The translations under genes and the position numbers were made by a program. From contig JAUWYY010000003.1 of the NCBI GenBank assembly GCA_030615605.1, positions 1 through 64,000 on the forward strand: a stretch of 64,000 nucleotides of DNA, given 5' to 3'. Below the pieces are notes generated by a model. The model had not been told where the DNA came from and made no database searches. It saw nothing but the letters and a program-made list of their open reading frames with translations. Position 1 is the stretch's first letter. Each line of letters begins with the position of its first letter. Shown one piece after another: positions 24,213 through 34,953 of the stretch. The DNA is from a bacterium (GTDB lineage Bacteria > Armatimonadota > Zipacnadia > Zipacnadales > Zipacnadaceae).

Positions 24213-25178
24213 CTACCAGGATTGCCGGTAGATTTCGTCCACCAGCTCCATCGTCTTGACCGCGTCAGCAAATGATGCATCCGACTCCGTCCCATTCTTC
24301 ACGCAGTCAATGAAATGGCGGTTCTCATCAAAGAAGCCGTAGTAGCGATAGAATTCGTCACTGCTAGCCACCTGCCGGGTATCCTTCTTTTCGACGAACT
24401 CCTCACCGTCGGCGTGAATCACCGACTCGTAATCAGGGTTAATGAATGCGGAGGCACCATCCGTGTGTAGTTCAAACTGATGGATGCGGGCCCCGGCCCG
24501 CCAGTTGGCCAGCAGCACTCCCACGCAGCCGTTGTCGAACTCTATCAGCGCGGTGAAGCTGTCATCAAACTCGTGATGTACCTTGCGCACCACGCTGGCG
24601 ACATTGATGACTTCGGCACCGGCCAGCCAGCGCAGCGTATCCACAGCATGCGCCGCATCGCACGACAAAATGTCGATCGCGCCGCGATAATAGGGCCCAG
24701 CGGAGTCCGCATGGTACTTGTAGAAGGTTGACACTACCTGCTGGACGTTGTCATTATAGCTGAGGACCTTCTCCCGGCAGTAGTTGACAACCGGAATGAA
24801 GCGCCGATTCCAAGCGACCATGCCTATGACTCCGTTTTTCTCTGCGTACTTAGCCATCCAGGTCACCTGATGGGTGGTTACGCCCGGTGGCTTTTCAATG
24901 AATACATTGAGCCCCATCTCCAGGCAGTCAATGGTCACGTCATACACATGATGAGGAGGCATTATGATATAGACAGCATCGGGCTGCAACTGCTCCAGCA
25001 TCTGGCGGTAGTCGGTAAACCGCCCTTCAATGTTGTAGCAGCCAGCGGTTTCTTCCAGTCGATCCTCCTGCAGATCGCATAGGCCAACTATCTTCACATC
25101 CTCCATCGCAGCAAGCGAGGGATAGTGGACACTATTAGCCATAGCCCCGGCACCAATCACACAAACTCGTACCTGCAT
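24213..25178 (-). CDS. Gfo/Idh/MocA-family oxidoreductase
   Basis: 321 residues. NAD(P)-binding Rossmann fold with G-A-G-A-M-A at residues 9-14, then the family motif E-K-P-P-G-V (E-K-P form) around residue 97 that contributes the catalytic Lys, and the long C-terminal beta-sheet domain. Members oxidise or reduce sugars and sugar-like compounds; the substrate cannot be told. The start is the ATG opening M-Q-V-R-V; a GTG nine bases earlier is the alternative. It stands alone between a convergent and a divergent neighbour. Confidence 0.9.
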   Translation of the reverse strand: MQVRVCVIGAGAMANSVHYPSLAAMEDVKIVGLCDLQEDRLEETAGCYNIEGRFTDYRQMLEQLQPDAVYIIMPPHHVYDVTIDCLEMGLNVFIEKPPGVTTHQVTWMAKYAEKNGVIGMVAWNRRFIPVVNYCREKVLSYNDNVQQVVSTFYKYHADSAGPYYRGAIDILSCDAAHAVDTLRWLAGAEVINVASVVRKVHHEFDDSFTALIEFDNGCVGVLLANWRAGARIHQFELHTDGASAFINPDYESVIHADGEEFVEKKDTRQVASSDEFYRYYGFFDENRHFIDCVKNGTESDASFADAVKTMELVDEIYRQSW

Positions 25179-25403
25179 AGCAATCACAAACCTTTCTTAG
25201 TCTATTCACATATTTCCCTCACACCAGTACTATGTCCGGTCACTCCATCAGTACATTCTCATAGTTGGGCGCAAGTACCTGCTTGGCCAGACTGCGTAAG
25301 GCCGCCAGTTATACAAAATCGCCGCTGACTGTGCCTCGCCAGTCCAAAGCCTAACTCTCGGCGTTCATCACTGCTTTGCTGTCAGATAATTTGGACTGGC
25401 ATA

Positions 25404-25432
25404 TTGCTCAATCCGACCAGACGTGGTATACT
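25404..25432 (+). promoter_or_regulatory. Promoter of the response-regulator gene
   Basis: TTGCTC (25404-25409), 17 bases, TATACT (25427-25432). It accounts for part of the 369-bp gap between 25179 and 25547, in which I see no gene. The leader to the start codon is ~115 bases long and contains no obvious strong structure. Confidence 0.55.
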
Positions 25433-25547
25433 TAACTCCAGGTTAGCCTGAGCCAACTGGGCTTCAATATGGGAACTGTCGGATGGGCTGGTAGTATTCT
25501 GGCCGGCCTGTCCCAGCTATTCCTGACCCACCTGAGAGGACGGTGCC

Positions 25548-26252
25548 GTGGTGAAAGACAAGGAAAGGATTATATTGATTGAGGATAACGCTCAGGATCA
25601 GACGATTGTCACTTCGGCGCTAGAGTACGAAGGCTATGAGGTGGACACCGCCGATACCGGCGAAGAAGGGCTGGCTATCCTGCAAAGACAGCAGGCGAAC
25701 TTGGTTATCCTCGACCTCATCCTACCAGGGATGGACGGCCTCGAGGTGTGCCGGCAGGTCCGTGCCAACTATGATCTGCCCGTGATAATGCTGACGGCCA
25801 AAGACGACGAGCTGGACATGGTGGTGGGCCTGGAGGTAGGCGCTGACGATTACATCACCAAGCCCTTTAGCATCCGCGAGTTTGTAGCGCGGGTCCGGGC
25901 GCTGCTGCGCCGGGCAGTTATCAGCGAGCGCACCGCCGCACATGAGCAGCACCTCAGCTTCCCCGGCCTGGAAATTGACCTGCCTGCACACAGGGTCGAG
26001 GTCAACGGAGAACAGGTTCACTTGACCCCCAAGGAGTTCGATCTGCTCTACTTCCTATCATCAGAGCCTAGCACCGTATTCAGCCGCCAGGAAATCATCC
26101 AGAAAGTCTGGGGCTACGAATCAGCCAGCGGCGACCTGCGTACCGTGGACACACATATCAAGCGGCTGCGCAACAAGCTGGAGGAAAGCTTTGAGGTGCC
26201 CTGGCGTATCGGCACGGTCTGGGGCGTGGGCTACCGTTTCCAATTGCAGTAG
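25548..26252 (+). CDS. OmpR/PhoB-family response regulator, orphan
   Basis: 234 residues. The receiver domain has all key residues (E12, D13, phospho-acceptor D56, T83, K105) and is followed by an OmpR-type winged-helix DNA-binding domain (about 135-232) with L-T-x-K-E-F-D-L-L and the V-D-x-H-I-x-R-L-R-x-K-L recognition helix. No histidine kinase lies next to it, so its partner is elsewhere in the genome. The start is a GTG (two in a row) with GAGAGGA upstream. Its stop is only 18 bases from the stop of the convergent peptidase gene. Confidence 0.95.
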   Translation: MVKDKERIILIEDNAQDQTIVTSALEYEGYEVDTADTGEEGLAILQRQQANLVILDLILPGMDGLEVCRQVRANYDLPVIMLTAKDDELDMVVGLEVGADDYITKPFSIREFVARVRALLRRAVISERTAAHEQHLSFPGLEIDLPAHRVEVNGEQVHLTPKEFDLLYFLSSEPSTVFSRQEIIQKVWGYESASGDLRTVDTHIKRLRNKLEESFEVPWRIGTVWGVGYRFQLQ

Positions 26253-26270
26253 CCTCCGCGCGAGTAGTGC

Positions 26271-27338
26271 TCATAATCCCAGGTACGGCGCGTACGTCAA
26301 TGGCTGTGCCCCTTGCTCTGTGACCAACAACAATTCCTCGAGCCGCACTCCTCCCCACCCCGGCAGGTAGATGCCTGGTTCATTGGTTACCACTTGCCCG
26401 GCTGCGAGGACCTCTTCGGATTTCTTGCCCAACTTGGGCCCTTCGTGGACCTCCAGTCCAACACCGTGACCCAGGCTATGGCCGAAGCGACCCTTATACG
26501 GACTGCTATCAATCACCTCACGAGCTTGAGCGTCTACCTCAGCAGCCACCGCGCCGGGCACGATGGCGGCCAGCGCTGCCTGCTGCGCTTGGCGCACCGT
26601 CTTGTAGACCTCGATGAACTTCTTATTAAGTTCACCAAACACCACCGTCCGGGTCATATCGGAGCAGTATCCGTCTACTTTCCCGCCAGCATCGATGAGC
26701 ACGATATCCCCTTCAGCTATCTTCCGTTGCGTGGGCACGGCGTGGGCCCGCGCTGAGTTTTCCCCAAAGGCGACTACCGGCTCGAAGCTGACATCGTCAC
26801 CTCCCGTCTGGAGGATGGCCTCCCGCAGTCGCAGCGATAACTCTCGTTCCGTGATCCCGACTGCCAGCTCAGCAACTACCACCGGAACCGCTTCACTGAC
26901 GACCTGGGCGGCCCGCCGAATGGCGGCAATCTCTGTGTCATCTTTGATCGCACGCTGCCCTTCAACAACTTCTTCGACAGGCACAAGTTCGGCCGCATCA
27001 GCCAGCTCGGCCAGCTTTTTATGGCTGCTGTAGCTGAGGTGTTGACTTTCGAAACCCGCCCGGCACTGGCCCAACTCGGCGAGATAGCTGGCGAACTGCT
27101 GCAGATGGCCTTGCTCGGCGAAGATTACCTGGCAATCGGGGGCCTCCTCGCCAGCTTCAACCTCATAGCGGCGGTCGGTGATGAGCACGGCCTCGCTGGG
27201 GCTGACTATGCCAATCCCCTCTCCGGTGAACCCGGTCAAATAGCGAAGATTGGGCCGTGAGCTTACGATGAACAGATCCAGCTCATCCTGCTCAAGCCAC
27301 TTGCTCAGTTCATGGCGGCGCCGGGAGCAGCTACTCAC
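26271..27338 (-). CDS. M24B metallopeptidase (Xaa-Pro aminopeptidase/dipeptidase)
   Basis: 355 residues. N-terminal creatinase-like domain ([10 protein letters not shown]) and C-terminal pita-bread domain with all five metal ligands visible: D-A-G-G and D-M-T-R (two Asp), G-H-G-V-G (His), N-E-P-G (Glu), R-L-E-E (Glu). It should cleave peptides at proline. The start is the GTG that overlaps the end of aroQ by 8 bases and follows GAGGCGGA; the longer frame lies inside aroQ. Coupling with aroQ is a common arrangement in Gram-positive bacteria and relatives, where the pair is often followed by efp. Confidence 0.93.
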   Translation of the reverse strand: MSSCSRRRHELSKWLEQDELDLFIVSSRPNLRYLTGFTGEGIGIVSPSEAVLITDRRYEVEAGEEAPDCQVIFAEQGHLQQFASYLAELGQCRAGFESQHLSYSSHKKLAELADAAELVPVEEVVEGQRAIKDDTEIAAIRRAAQVVSEAVPVVVAELAVGITERELSLRLREAILQTGGDDVSFEPVVAFGENSARAHAVPTQRKIAEGDIVLIDAGGKVDGYCSDMTRTVVFGELNKKFIEVYKTVRQAQQAALAAIVPGAVAAEVDAQAREVIDSSPYKGRFGHSLGHGVGLEVHEGPKLGKKSEEVLAAGQVVTNEPGIYLPGWGGVRLEELLLVTEQGAQPLTYAPYLGL

Positions 27339-27777
27339 CAGATTCCGCCTCAACAATATGCCGAGCGGCCTGCAGTGCCAGGACATAACCCCACGCGCCG
27401 AACCCGGAGATTTGCCCACGGCACGCCGCTGCGGTAAGCGAGCAGTGGCGGAATTCCTCGCGAGCGTAGATATTGCTCAGGTGCACCTCTACCGCCGGGA
27501 TATCCACCGCCGCCAGCACATCGCGCAGCGCCACTGATGTATGGGTATAGGCAGCTGGGTTGATGATTATGGCGTCAGCCCACTGCGCCGCCTGCTGGAT
27601 AGCATCAATCAGTTCTCCCTCGATATTGGACTGCACGAACTTGACTTCAATGTCTGCTTTGGCTGCTTCGGCGGCGATCATCTCGTCAATCTGCGCCAGT
27701 GTCTGCTCTCCGTAGGTATCCGGTTCGCGGCGGCCCAGCAGGTTTAGGTTAGGACCATGTGCGACCAGGACTTTCAT
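27331..27777 (-). CDS. aroQ: Type II 3-dehydroquinate dehydratase
   Basis: 148 residues, the normal size. It removes water from 3-dehydroquinate in the shikimate pathway as a dodecamer. Family marks: [12 protein letters not shown]-x-x-Y-G at the start (including the catalytic Tyr and flexible-loop Arg), N-P-A-A-Y-T-H-T-S, and the histidine in [15 protein letters not shown]. The ATG follows GGAGG and overlaps the stop of the upstream ligase gene (ATGA). Confidence 0.96.
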   Translation of the reverse strand: MKVLVAHGPNLNLLGRREPDTYGEQTLAQIDEMIAAEAAKADIEVKFVQSNIEGELIDAIQQAAQWADAIIINPAAYTHTSVALRDVLAAVDIPAVEVHLSNIYAREEFRHCSLTAAACRGQISGFGAWGYVLALQAARHIVEAESGE

Positions 27778-30146
27778 TGTTTGCCTCCTGTGACCAGAGA
27801 AATCTCCGCCGAAGGGGGTGGCGGTTGCCCGTGTTGCAGCATATACCGAGCGACGTAAGTATCGTCTTCTTCCCAATCCTGGCGCCCTAGCTCGTCCTCC
27901 ACGGCAGCCAGCCCTGCCTTTATCAGCCTCTGACCCCGGTCTTGCAGCTTCTGCGCTCTGGGGCTTTCCACAATCCCAGCCAAATCAATACAGCCCCGCC
28001 CCACGATTAACTGCTCCCGAGCTGTGTCGCTCCCCGTCAAGGCACAGAGCTCTTCTAACACTGGACGCGCCGTCGGGGGTCTCTCCAGGGCTATGTATAG
28101 CTCCCCGGCTCGCAGCAGCCCCATCGGCTGCTGCAGATTGACCAACTGTTGGGCAATCTCGTTGGCTCTCCAGCGCATCTGCTGATAGCGCGCTTCGTCC
28201 CACTGCCCCTGCAGCTTCATAATCTCGCGACGCAGCGGCACCTGCTGGAAATATACCGTGAGCACTTTCGCAGCCATTCCCAGCGCGAAGCTGGCATATT
28301 CATCGTTTCCTCTGTTCAGCGCATCCCGCCCTACTACCTGCCACGCCTCGGCATAACCCGGCTCGGAAAACTCTCCCAGCGCCGCATATTCACGCACCGG
28401 GCTGAAGTACAGCTCGGTTACCTGGCGGTAAGTGGCCAGCGCTGCCGCCGGCTCGCCGCTTGCCGTTTGCAGTTCGGCCAGCGTTATCCAGCCCTTGGTG
28501 TATTTGGGATAAAGCTGCACGGCTTCTTGAGCAGCAACAATTGCTGCCGGCAAATCGCCAACTCGTGCATACAAGTGGGCCAGCTTGCGGTGCAGGCTGG
28601 GCTGAGTTGGAGCCAGGGCCACCGCGCGACGTTGAGCAGCGATAGCTTGCTGTAGCTTGCTACGGCCCGCAACTGTGGCCTGGGCAACGAGGAATGTAGA
28701 AAGGTCCTCATAGTGATCGGCATCCAGCGGATCCAGAGCAATAGCCCGCTCAATTCGCGCTACCGCAGCACTCGGTACCCCCTGTCGGGCTAGCTGTTCT
28801 GCTTCCACGGCCAGGGCCTGGCTGCGCAAACCGAGAGTCAACAACCAGCATCCCGCCACCAAGGCCGCTATGAGAACGGCGCGACCGACTTTGGGCCACA
28901 ACGCATCAATCTCGAGCGCCTCGAGCGGCGGTTCAGCGGCCATCGCCATTCCCACCAGCATCCAGACCGTGATCCCCACTGCCGGCACGTACCAGGAGTA
29001 GTCTATCAGGTTGTGCGCCCAGAATCCAGCAAATGCCGCCAGGGCCGCGGCGGCCAGCAAGCGCTGCTCGGGAGGCGCCCGGCTGATCCGACGGCGCAAC
29101 TCGATGACAATAGCAAACAGTGCTACCAGCAGCAACACCAGCGAGGGAATTCCAGTTTCGGCTGCAATCTGCAGCAGTGTCTGATGAGCGGTGCGGGTGA
29201 AGCCGGCTATGGCAAACTGAGGGTGGGCATACTCATAGCTGCCCGGGCCAAAGCCCAGCAGCGGCCGCTGCCCTATCATCTGAGTGGTAGCCGTCCAGGT
29301 GTAGTAGCGAAATGCCGCTGAGCGGCGCTGGGTGGTGAAGGCGCTGAGGATGCGCACCCGAATCGGAGGAGCAACTAGCGCCACAGCCACGCCCGCCAGC
29401 AAGACAACTATTGCCAACCAGCGGACCTTGCGGGCCAGACGGGTGCCTGGGCGCGGTAGCGTGAAGGCCAACACCACGATGACTACTGCCGCCGCAATCA
29501 GTCCACCTTTTGACCCGGTTAGCAGCAGAGCCGCCGACATCAACAGGATTACAAAACCCGAGGCGATGGTGAGAAGGGACCGACCATCACCTTCAGCCCG
29601 GGTTCGGCTCCACCAGACGACTGCCGCAGCCACCGGCAACGTCAGCAGCAGATATCCGGCCAGCAGATTGGGATTGAAAAACGGGCCGTAGATGCGCCAG
29701 GTGGTCTGTCCAGAGATTGCAGTGGTGCGCACATATTCATTAAGTCCCCAAACCGCCGAGAGGACCCCTCCAGCCAGTATCGCCCCGACGGCCGCCTGTT
29801 GCCAGGGCCGCCGGCCCAGCAGTGCCCGCGCCAGCCAGAAAGCCGCAAAATAGCTAAGAACCTGCGCCACTGCCAGCAGGCTGGCGTGGAGGTAGACCGT
29901 TTGAGTCATGCTGACTGCCGTCCAGACCAACACGCCAATTAGCGCATAGTCAACGACGCCCAGCTTTATCCGCTGGGACTTGCCCAACAGACCCACGACA
30001 AAAAGAAGGGCGGCAACAAGTACCACCAGCGCTACCAGCATAGTCTGCCAGGCAAACAGCTTTCCAGCGACAACGGGCAACAGCGCCAGCAAGATTACCA
30101 GTGTGCCCCGGGCAACTAGTTGTGTATACCGACTCACTCTATTCAT
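27774..30146 (-). CDS. O-antigen-ligase/polymerase-like membrane protein with TPR tail
   Basis: 790 residues. Residues 1-430 hold about eleven membrane helices with the Wzy/WaaL-type periplasmic loop ([12 protein letters not shown] near 185, and [11 protein letters not shown] around 300). A soluble C-terminal half follows with tetratricopeptide repeats ([23 protein letters not shown]). Such proteins polymerise or attach surface glycans; which glycan is unknown. The ATG is chosen over a GTG three codons upstream, which abuts the ribosome site. It overlaps aroQ by four bases. Confidence 0.85.
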   Translation of the reverse strand: MNRVSRYTQLVARGTLVILLALLPVVAGKLFAWQTMLVALVVLVAALLFVVGLLGKSQRIKLGVVDYALIGVLVWTAVSMTQTVYLHASLLAVAQVLSYFAAFWLARALLGRRPWQQAAVGAILAGGVLSAVWGLNEYVRTTAISGQTTWRIYGPFFNPNLLAGYLLLTLPVAAAVVWWSRTRAEGDGRSLLTIASGFVILLMSAALLLTGSKGGLIAAAVVIVVLAFTLPRPGTRLARKVRWLAIVVLLAGVAVALVAPPIRVRILSAFTTQRRSAAFRYYTWTATTQMIGQRPLLGFGPGSYEYAHPQFAIAGFTRTAHQTLLQIAAETGIPSLVLLLVALFAIVIELRRRISRAPPEQRLLAAAALAAFAGFWAHNLIDYSWYVPAVGITVWMLVGMAMAAEPPLEALEIDALWPKVGRAVLIAALVAGCWLLTLGLRSQALAVEAEQLARQGVPSAAVARIERAIALDPLDADHYEDLSTFLVAQATVAGRSKLQQAIAAQRRAVALAPTQPSLHRKLAHLYARVGDLPAAIVAAQEAVQLYPKYTKGWITLAELQTASGEPAAALATYRQVTELYFSPVREYAALGEFSEPGYAEAWQVVGRDALNRGNDEYASFALGMAAKVLTVYFQQVPLRREIMKLQGQWDEARYQQMRWRANEIAQQLVNLQQPMGLLRAGELYIALERPPTARPVLEELCALTGSDTAREQLIVGRGCIDLAGIVESPRAQKLQDRGQRLIKAGLAAVEDELGRQDWEEDDTYVARYMLQHGQPPPPSAEISLVTGGKQ

Positions 30147-30302
30147 CTCAGTCACGCCTGGACTGCTACCAAGTGTTATTTCCCGTCAGCCCACTATGTC
30201 TCCTTCCCAAGCCGTGTGTGGGAGCCGGCCAAGGAGGAGAGGCGTTCCTCTGCAAAGAACTGCTTAACGCTGCCTAATCTGCTATTCGGAGTAACAACGA
30301 CT

Positions 30303-31079
30303 ATGAATCACGAGGACCAGCAGTTTCTCATCAAACTGGCCCATCAGGCCGGTGAATTGGCACATTCGCACGCTGATAAGCTGCACATTGAGGGCAAAGC
30401 CGACGGCAGTCTGGTGACCGATGCTGACCAGGAGGTCGAAAGATTCATTCGCGCCGGCCTCACTGAGCGCTGGCCTGATGATGCAATCGTCGGCGAAGAG
30501 ATGGCCGGCAGCGCAGACAACGGAACCGAGAACGTCTGGTATATCGATCCTATTGATGGCACTCACAACTTCATCGGCGGCCTGCCGCTGTGGGCTGTCT
30601 GCATCGGCCGGTGCAGCGAGGGAGTCCCCACAGCAGGGGTCATCCATGCTCCAGACCTGAGCCTGACGTGGACAGGCTTCTCCAGGCAGGGTGCATATCT
30701 TAACGGTGCGCCAGTACGGATCCCTGATTGCGAAGGGATCGTGCGCAGCGATATGATTGCGTTTACCACAGAAGCAGCCAGGGATTTGCAGCTCGACTTG
30801 CCCCACAGCCAGCGCAACTTAGGCACCGCCGCGCTGCACTGCGGCTATCTGACCACGGGAGCCTTTAAGGCTTGCCTGTTCTCCAACTGGCTGCTGTGGG
30901 ACGTGGTGCCGGGATTGGCTATCGCTACGGAGGCCGGCGCGATAGCGTGCAACCTGGCGGGCGAGCCTATCACGAGTTTTGCGGGCTTCGCCGCTCGCGG
31001 CCGACACGGACCCTTCATCCTGGCAGCTCCCTCTTGCTGCAATCTGCTGGCTGCTAACACTGTACTAACGCCCAGCTAG
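30303..31079 (+). CDS. Inositol-monophosphatase-family phosphatase (possibly histidinol-phosphatase)
   Basis: 258 residues. The family's metal sites are present: G-E-E after I-V (about residue 62), W-Y-I-D-P-I-D-G-T near 80, and L-W-D-V-V-P-G near 200. It hydrolyses small phosphate monoesters. The H-N-F form after D-G-T and the L-W-D-V motif are also seen in HisN-type histidinol-phosphatases, so that is one possibility, but no his genes are near. The long upstream frame (from 30120) has no conserved content; the ATG at 30303 begins M-N-H-E-D. It is divergent from the ligase gene. Confidence 0.85.
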   Translation: MNHEDQQFLIKLAHQAGELAHSHADKLHIEGKADGSLVTDADQEVERFIRAGLTERWPDDAIVGEEMAGSADNGTENVWYIDPIDGTHNFIGGLPLWAVCIGRCSEGVPTAGVIHAPDLSLTWTGFSRQGAYLNGAPVRIPDCEGIVRSDMIAFTTEAARDLQLDLPHSQRNLGTAALHCGYLTTGAFKACLFSNWLLWDVVPGLAIATEAGAIACNLAGEPITSFAGFAARGRHGPFILAAPSCCNLLAANTVLTPS

Positions 31080-31082
31080 CGG

Positions 31083-32651
31083 TCACCTCCGGCCGGCTCG
31101 TCGGTAGATATCGTAATCGGCGACTTCAGCATACCAGACGTAATCAGGACGAAGCCACTGAGCCAGGAACCGCCGTTCCGGCGGCCACTGCCTGGGATCG
31201 GCGCCCGTTTTCCGCCCCAGTGCAATCCATTCAGCTTGTGCTGCCACCATATCCCGCTCCCACACCTGGTACAATTTGCGCTGGTAGGGATCGCCCCGCT
31301 TCTGCTCCGGCGGCCAGGGATTGTACCAGTGAGAGAAGAAGCGCCCGGCCGGCTCTGCACCGGAATATAGATATGGATAGGCGGTGCACGGCCAGACGAA
31401 CATCTTTTCTCCCGGGTGTACCTCATGACCCAGCCACAACCCAACTTCTTCTCCCTCTAACAGATGAACCGGCCCACCCCACAGACCTCGCCACTTATAC
31501 AGGGCCGAACCAAACCGAGGCAGCAGTGACAGGCACACGAACACTCCCATAGTGGCGAGGACGGCCCACGGAAGCCAGTTACCAAACGATCTCATCTCGC
31601 GCAATAACTTACCGATTCCCACCCCCGCTAAGATAGAAGCAACTGGTAACATCTGAACATAGTAGTGCGAGAAGAATCGCCGGCCCGTCATCACTCCCAC
31701 GAAGGTCAGGACCAGCCATACGAGGAGCATGATTCCCACTGCTCTGGTTCGCTGTGAATCCGGCTGTGACTGTCGCCCAGCACAGCAGACTACCGTCTGC
31801 AGGACAACAAATGCCCCCAACACTGCCCCAATCCAGAAGCCGGCGGCGGGCAGAACCGTAGATTCGATACTCACTAATAGCTGGTGAGTGAAGCTGCCAT
31901 CTGGTGAGGCTTCGATATAGCGCAGGTTATCCAGAATGCTATGCGTAATGAAATCAGCTACCGCTCCATGGTAGGCGAAATAAGCAACAATGCCAGCTGT
32001 AGGGACAGCAATGCCGACTGCCAGCCAAAGCAATCGCACCACCCGCTCTCTTAAAGCACAACGCTCTTCGGGCGACGGCCACAGCACCAAGAGCGAAGTC
32101 AGGGCCGCTCCATCCAACAGAGCAATTCCCTTAGTCTGAAGCGCCACACCAATGCCTGCGCCGCCGAGCACGAGGAGCAGGCGAGAAGGCCCCTTCAGAC
32201 CTCGCAAAAGTGCCAGCAGCCCCAGAACTATGAATAGTTCCATTATCAGCTCCCCATTGAGCTGTTGCCCCATCGGAAAGACAGCCCCCAGGAGCATTGC
32301 AAAAAAAGCTATCATCGCACTCGACCGACCACTGATGTGATTTGTGACCAGCCAGATTGCTCCTGCCACCAGCAATAGATACAGTATGGCGACAATATTG
32401 ATCGCCACAGCATTGGTCCCAACCAGGTCCACTATGAGGGCATAGACGAGATAAACGACCGGACCTTTATTGTCCCATATGTCCCGATAGATGACTTTGC
32501 CCTGCAACATCTCCTGGCCACAGAGCGTGTAGATGCCCACATCATGACCGAGGTGATTCATCGGCGGGCGCAGCACTATCGCAAGTATAATTGCGGCCAC
32601 CAGATAGCCTAGCCATTGATGCTTTCTCACCACGGAAGAGATACGGTTCAT
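31083..32651 (-). CDS. Membrane glycosyltransferase (family 39/ArnT-like)
   Basis: 522 residues with about eleven to twelve membrane helices. The first outer loop carries the H-D-V-G-I-Y pattern followed by Y-R-D-I-W-D-N-K-G-P, typical of dolichyl/undecaprenyl-phosphate sugar transferases of the GT-C fold (the acidic residue is catalytic). It probably transfers a sugar from a lipid carrier to a lipid or surface polymer. The ATG overlaps the recD2 stop by four bases, so the two are coupled, although their roles look unrelated. Confidence 0.8.
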   Translation of the reverse strand: MNRISSVVRKHQWLGYLVAAIILAIVLRPPMNHLGHDVGIYTLCGQEMLQGKVIYRDIWDNKGPVVYLVYALIVDLVGTNAVAINIVAILYLLLVAGAIWLVTNHISGRSSAMIAFFAMLLGAVFPMGQQLNGELIMELFIVLGLLALLRGLKGPSRLLLVLGGAGIGVALQTKGIALLDGAALTSLLVLWPSPEERCALRERVVRLLWLAVGIAVPTAGIVAYFAYHGAVADFITHSILDNLRYIEASPDGSFTHQLLVSIESTVLPAAGFWIGAVLGAFVVLQTVVCCAGRQSQPDSQRTRAVGIMLLVWLVLTFVGVMTGRRFFSHYYVQMLPVASILAGVGIGKLLREMRSFGNWLPWAVLATMGVFVCLSLLPRFGSALYKWRGLWGGPVHLLEGEEVGLWLGHEVHPGEKMFVWPCTAYPYLYSGAEPAGRFFSHWYNPWPPEQKRGDPYQRKLYQVWERDMVAAQAEWIALGRKTGADPRQWPPERRFLAQWLRPDYVWYAEVADYDIYRRAGRR

Positions 32652-34909
32652 GAGGATGCGCTCTCCGGACTGCACTGCGCGGTCGACGGCATTGCTTCGC
32701 ACAACCGCTGCCGCAGGCGGGTATAACGGCTTCGCTCCGAGGTGGTATTGATAGCCTTATAGATGCCCCGGCGATTGCCCACCAGGCAGGCCATCTGTTC
32801 CGTCCGAGTCAGCGCGGTATACAGCAGATTGCGCTGCAGCATTATGTAGTGCGAGCTATGTATTACGATAACCACGGCCGGATACTCACTGCCCTGGGAT
32901 TTGTGAATGGTCAGCGCGTAGGCCAGCTCCAGCTCATCAAGCTCATTAAAGTCATAACCGACCTCGCCCTGGTCGAAGCCAACCCGCAGCATCTCACCCT
33001 CGACGTCTATGGCTGCTATCCAACCGATGTCGCCATTGTAGACCGATTTGTCGTAGTTGTTGACCGTCTGCAGAACTCTGTCGCCAGTGCGGAATACAGT
33101 CTCCCCGCGCTTCACCTGTGCCCTGGTCGATTGGGGCGGATTCAGCCGCTCCTGCAAGGCATCGTTAAGCGCCCGGACGCCGATCGGCCCGCGATGCAGC
33201 GGCGTAATAACCTGGATGCCGTCGGGGGAAAAGTTGAGCTTCGGTAGCTTCTCCGCCACCATCTGCACCACGCGTCGGCCGGCATTCTCCGCATCTTCCT
33301 CCTCTACAAAGACGCAATCTTCCCCCTGCCACTGTTTGCCGGTGGGCAGATATGGGCCCTCACCGCGGTTGATGCGGTGGGCATTCTGCACCAGCAGACT
33401 ACCGGCCTGCTGGCGATGTATAGTGGTCAAATGACAGACAGATACAGCCCCTGATTCGACCAGGTCGCGCAGCAGATTACCCGGCCCGACGCTGGGAAGT
33501 TGGTCAGCATCACCGACCAGGACAAGCTGGGTGCCCGGTGCCAGCGCCTGTAGCAGATCGCGCGCCAGGAGCACATCCAGCATGCTGGCCTCATCAACCA
33601 CCAGTGTATCGACCGGCAGGGGATTGCCCGGTCCGTGTCGGAAGCAATGTCGGTACGGATCATAAGACAGCAGGCGATGAATGGTGGAAGCTTCTCGCCC
33701 GGTCATCTGCTCCAGCCGCTTGGCGGCCCTTCCGGTAGGACAGGCCAGCGCAATCTGGCGCCCCAGGCTGGCACAAGCCTCAGCAAAGGCCCTAATTATG
33801 GTGGTCTTGCCAGTGCCGGGGCCGCCGGTAATGACGCTCAGGCCCGAACGCAGAGCTTTCCGGACCGCGCTTTGTTGCTCTTCGGTCAGGGGTAGTTCCC
33901 CCAGCGAGGTGCGGCGCTGCAGCCACTGCTCAATCTGGCTGCGCTCGGGGGCGGCTTGCGCAAAGTCGTCCGCTACGGCAGAGAGTCTGCAGGCCACATC
34001 GCACTCGGCTGCCAGCATCTCGGGCAGGTAGACTGCCACCTGCTCGTCGCTAGTGTCAATTTGCACCTCTTCTTGGGCTTCCAGTTCCCCCAGCGAGAGC
34101 TCCAGGAGTTGCTCATCGAGCCCCAACAAGTGCGCGGCGCGCCGAAGTAACTCGCCGCGAGGCAGAAAGAAGTGACCATTGTCGCTGGCACCAGCCAGCA
34201 CGTGCAGCAGCGCCGCCTGCCGTCGCTGCGGGTCGTCGCGCGGAATGCCCACACTGCGAGCAATCTTATCAGCCGTGGCGAAGCCGATCCCCCGAATCTC
34301 GCGGGCCAGCCTATAGGGCTGCCGCTCGATAAGCTCGACCGCCTGCGGGCCGTAGCGATTGTAAATCCGGGTGGCTAGCGCTGCCCCGATGCCATGCTGG
34401 CGCAGGAATATCATCACCTCGTGCATCTCGCGATGGCGCTGCCACGAACTGATGAGAGCCTCTGCCCGTTGGGGCCCAATACCGGAGACCTCTTGCAGCC
34501 GCTCGGGGGCCTCATCGAGAATAGTAAGTGTCCGGTCGCCGAACTTCTCCACCAGCGCCTCGGCCAGCTTGGGGCCTATGCCCTCCAACAGTGGACCACT
34601 CAGATAGCGCTTGATGCCCTCGGCAGTGGTGGGACGCAGCAGCTCATAAGTGATGAAACGGAACTGTCGGCCATAGCGCTGGTGAGTCTGCCAATTGCCG
34701 GTCAGTCGCACTGACTCGCCACTGGTCGGCGCTAACATCACACCGACGGCAGTCGCGTCGGCATCCTCGGCTATTTCCACACTCAGCACCGTCCAGCCGG
34801 TCTCATCATTGTGGAAAACAATCCGGCTGATGGTGCCACCGAGGGAAAGCTCGGTCTCCGGGTCGATACTGGTCTGGTTGGATTCGGGCCACAGCGGAGT
34901 GTGTTGCAT
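32648..34909 (-). CDS. recD2: RecD2-type ATP-dependent DNA helicase
   Basis: 753 residues. N-terminal OB-like domain, a helix-hairpin-helix region (about 95-210), then helicase 1A with the Walker A G-G-P-G-T-G-K-T around residue 355, D-E-A-S-M-L (motif II), G-D-A-D-Q-L-P (motif III), and the C-terminal A-Y-A-L-T-I-H-K-S-Q-G-S-E-Y motif. It unwinds DNA 5' to 3' and acts in repair outside a RecBCD complex; no recB or recC is nearby. An ATG preceded by a TTG and a distant GGAGG forms the start. Confidence 0.93.
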   Translation of the reverse strand: MQHTPLWPESNQTSIDPETELSLGGTISRIVFHNDETGWTVLSVEIAEDADATAVGVMLAPTSGESVRLTGNWQTHQRYGRQFRFITYELLRPTTAEGIKRYLSGPLLEGIGPKLAEALVEKFGDRTLTILDEAPERLQEVSGIGPQRAEALISSWQRHREMHEVMIFLRQHGIGAALATRIYNRYGPQAVELIERQPYRLAREIRGIGFATADKIARSVGIPRDDPQRRQAALLHVLAGASDNGHFFLPRGELLRRAAHLLGLDEQLLELSLGELEAQEEVQIDTSDEQVAVYLPEMLAAECDVACRLSAVADDFAQAAPERSQIEQWLQRRTSLGELPLTEEQQSAVRKALRSGLSVITGGPGTGKTTIIRAFAEACASLGRQIALACPTGRAAKRLEQMTGREASTIHRLLSYDPYRHCFRHGPGNPLPVDTLVVDEASMLDVLLARDLLQALAPGTQLVLVGDADQLPSVGPGNLLRDLVESGAVSVCHLTTIHRQQAGSLLVQNAHRINRGEGPYLPTGKQWQGEDCVFVEEEDAENAGRRVVQMVAEKLPKLNFSPDGIQVITPLHRGPIGVRALNDALQERLNPPQSTRAQVKRGETVFRTGDRVLQTVNNYDKSVYNGDIGWIAAIDVEGEMLRVGFDQGEVGYDFNELDELELAYALTIHKSQGSEYPAVVIVIHSSHYIMLQRNLLYTALTRTEQMACLVGNRRGIYKAINTTSERSRYTRLRQRLCEAMPSTAQCSPESASS

Positions 34910-34953
34910 CAACCGCCCTGGTTCCTCCCACGGTCAAAGCAGATCCGTGAGGA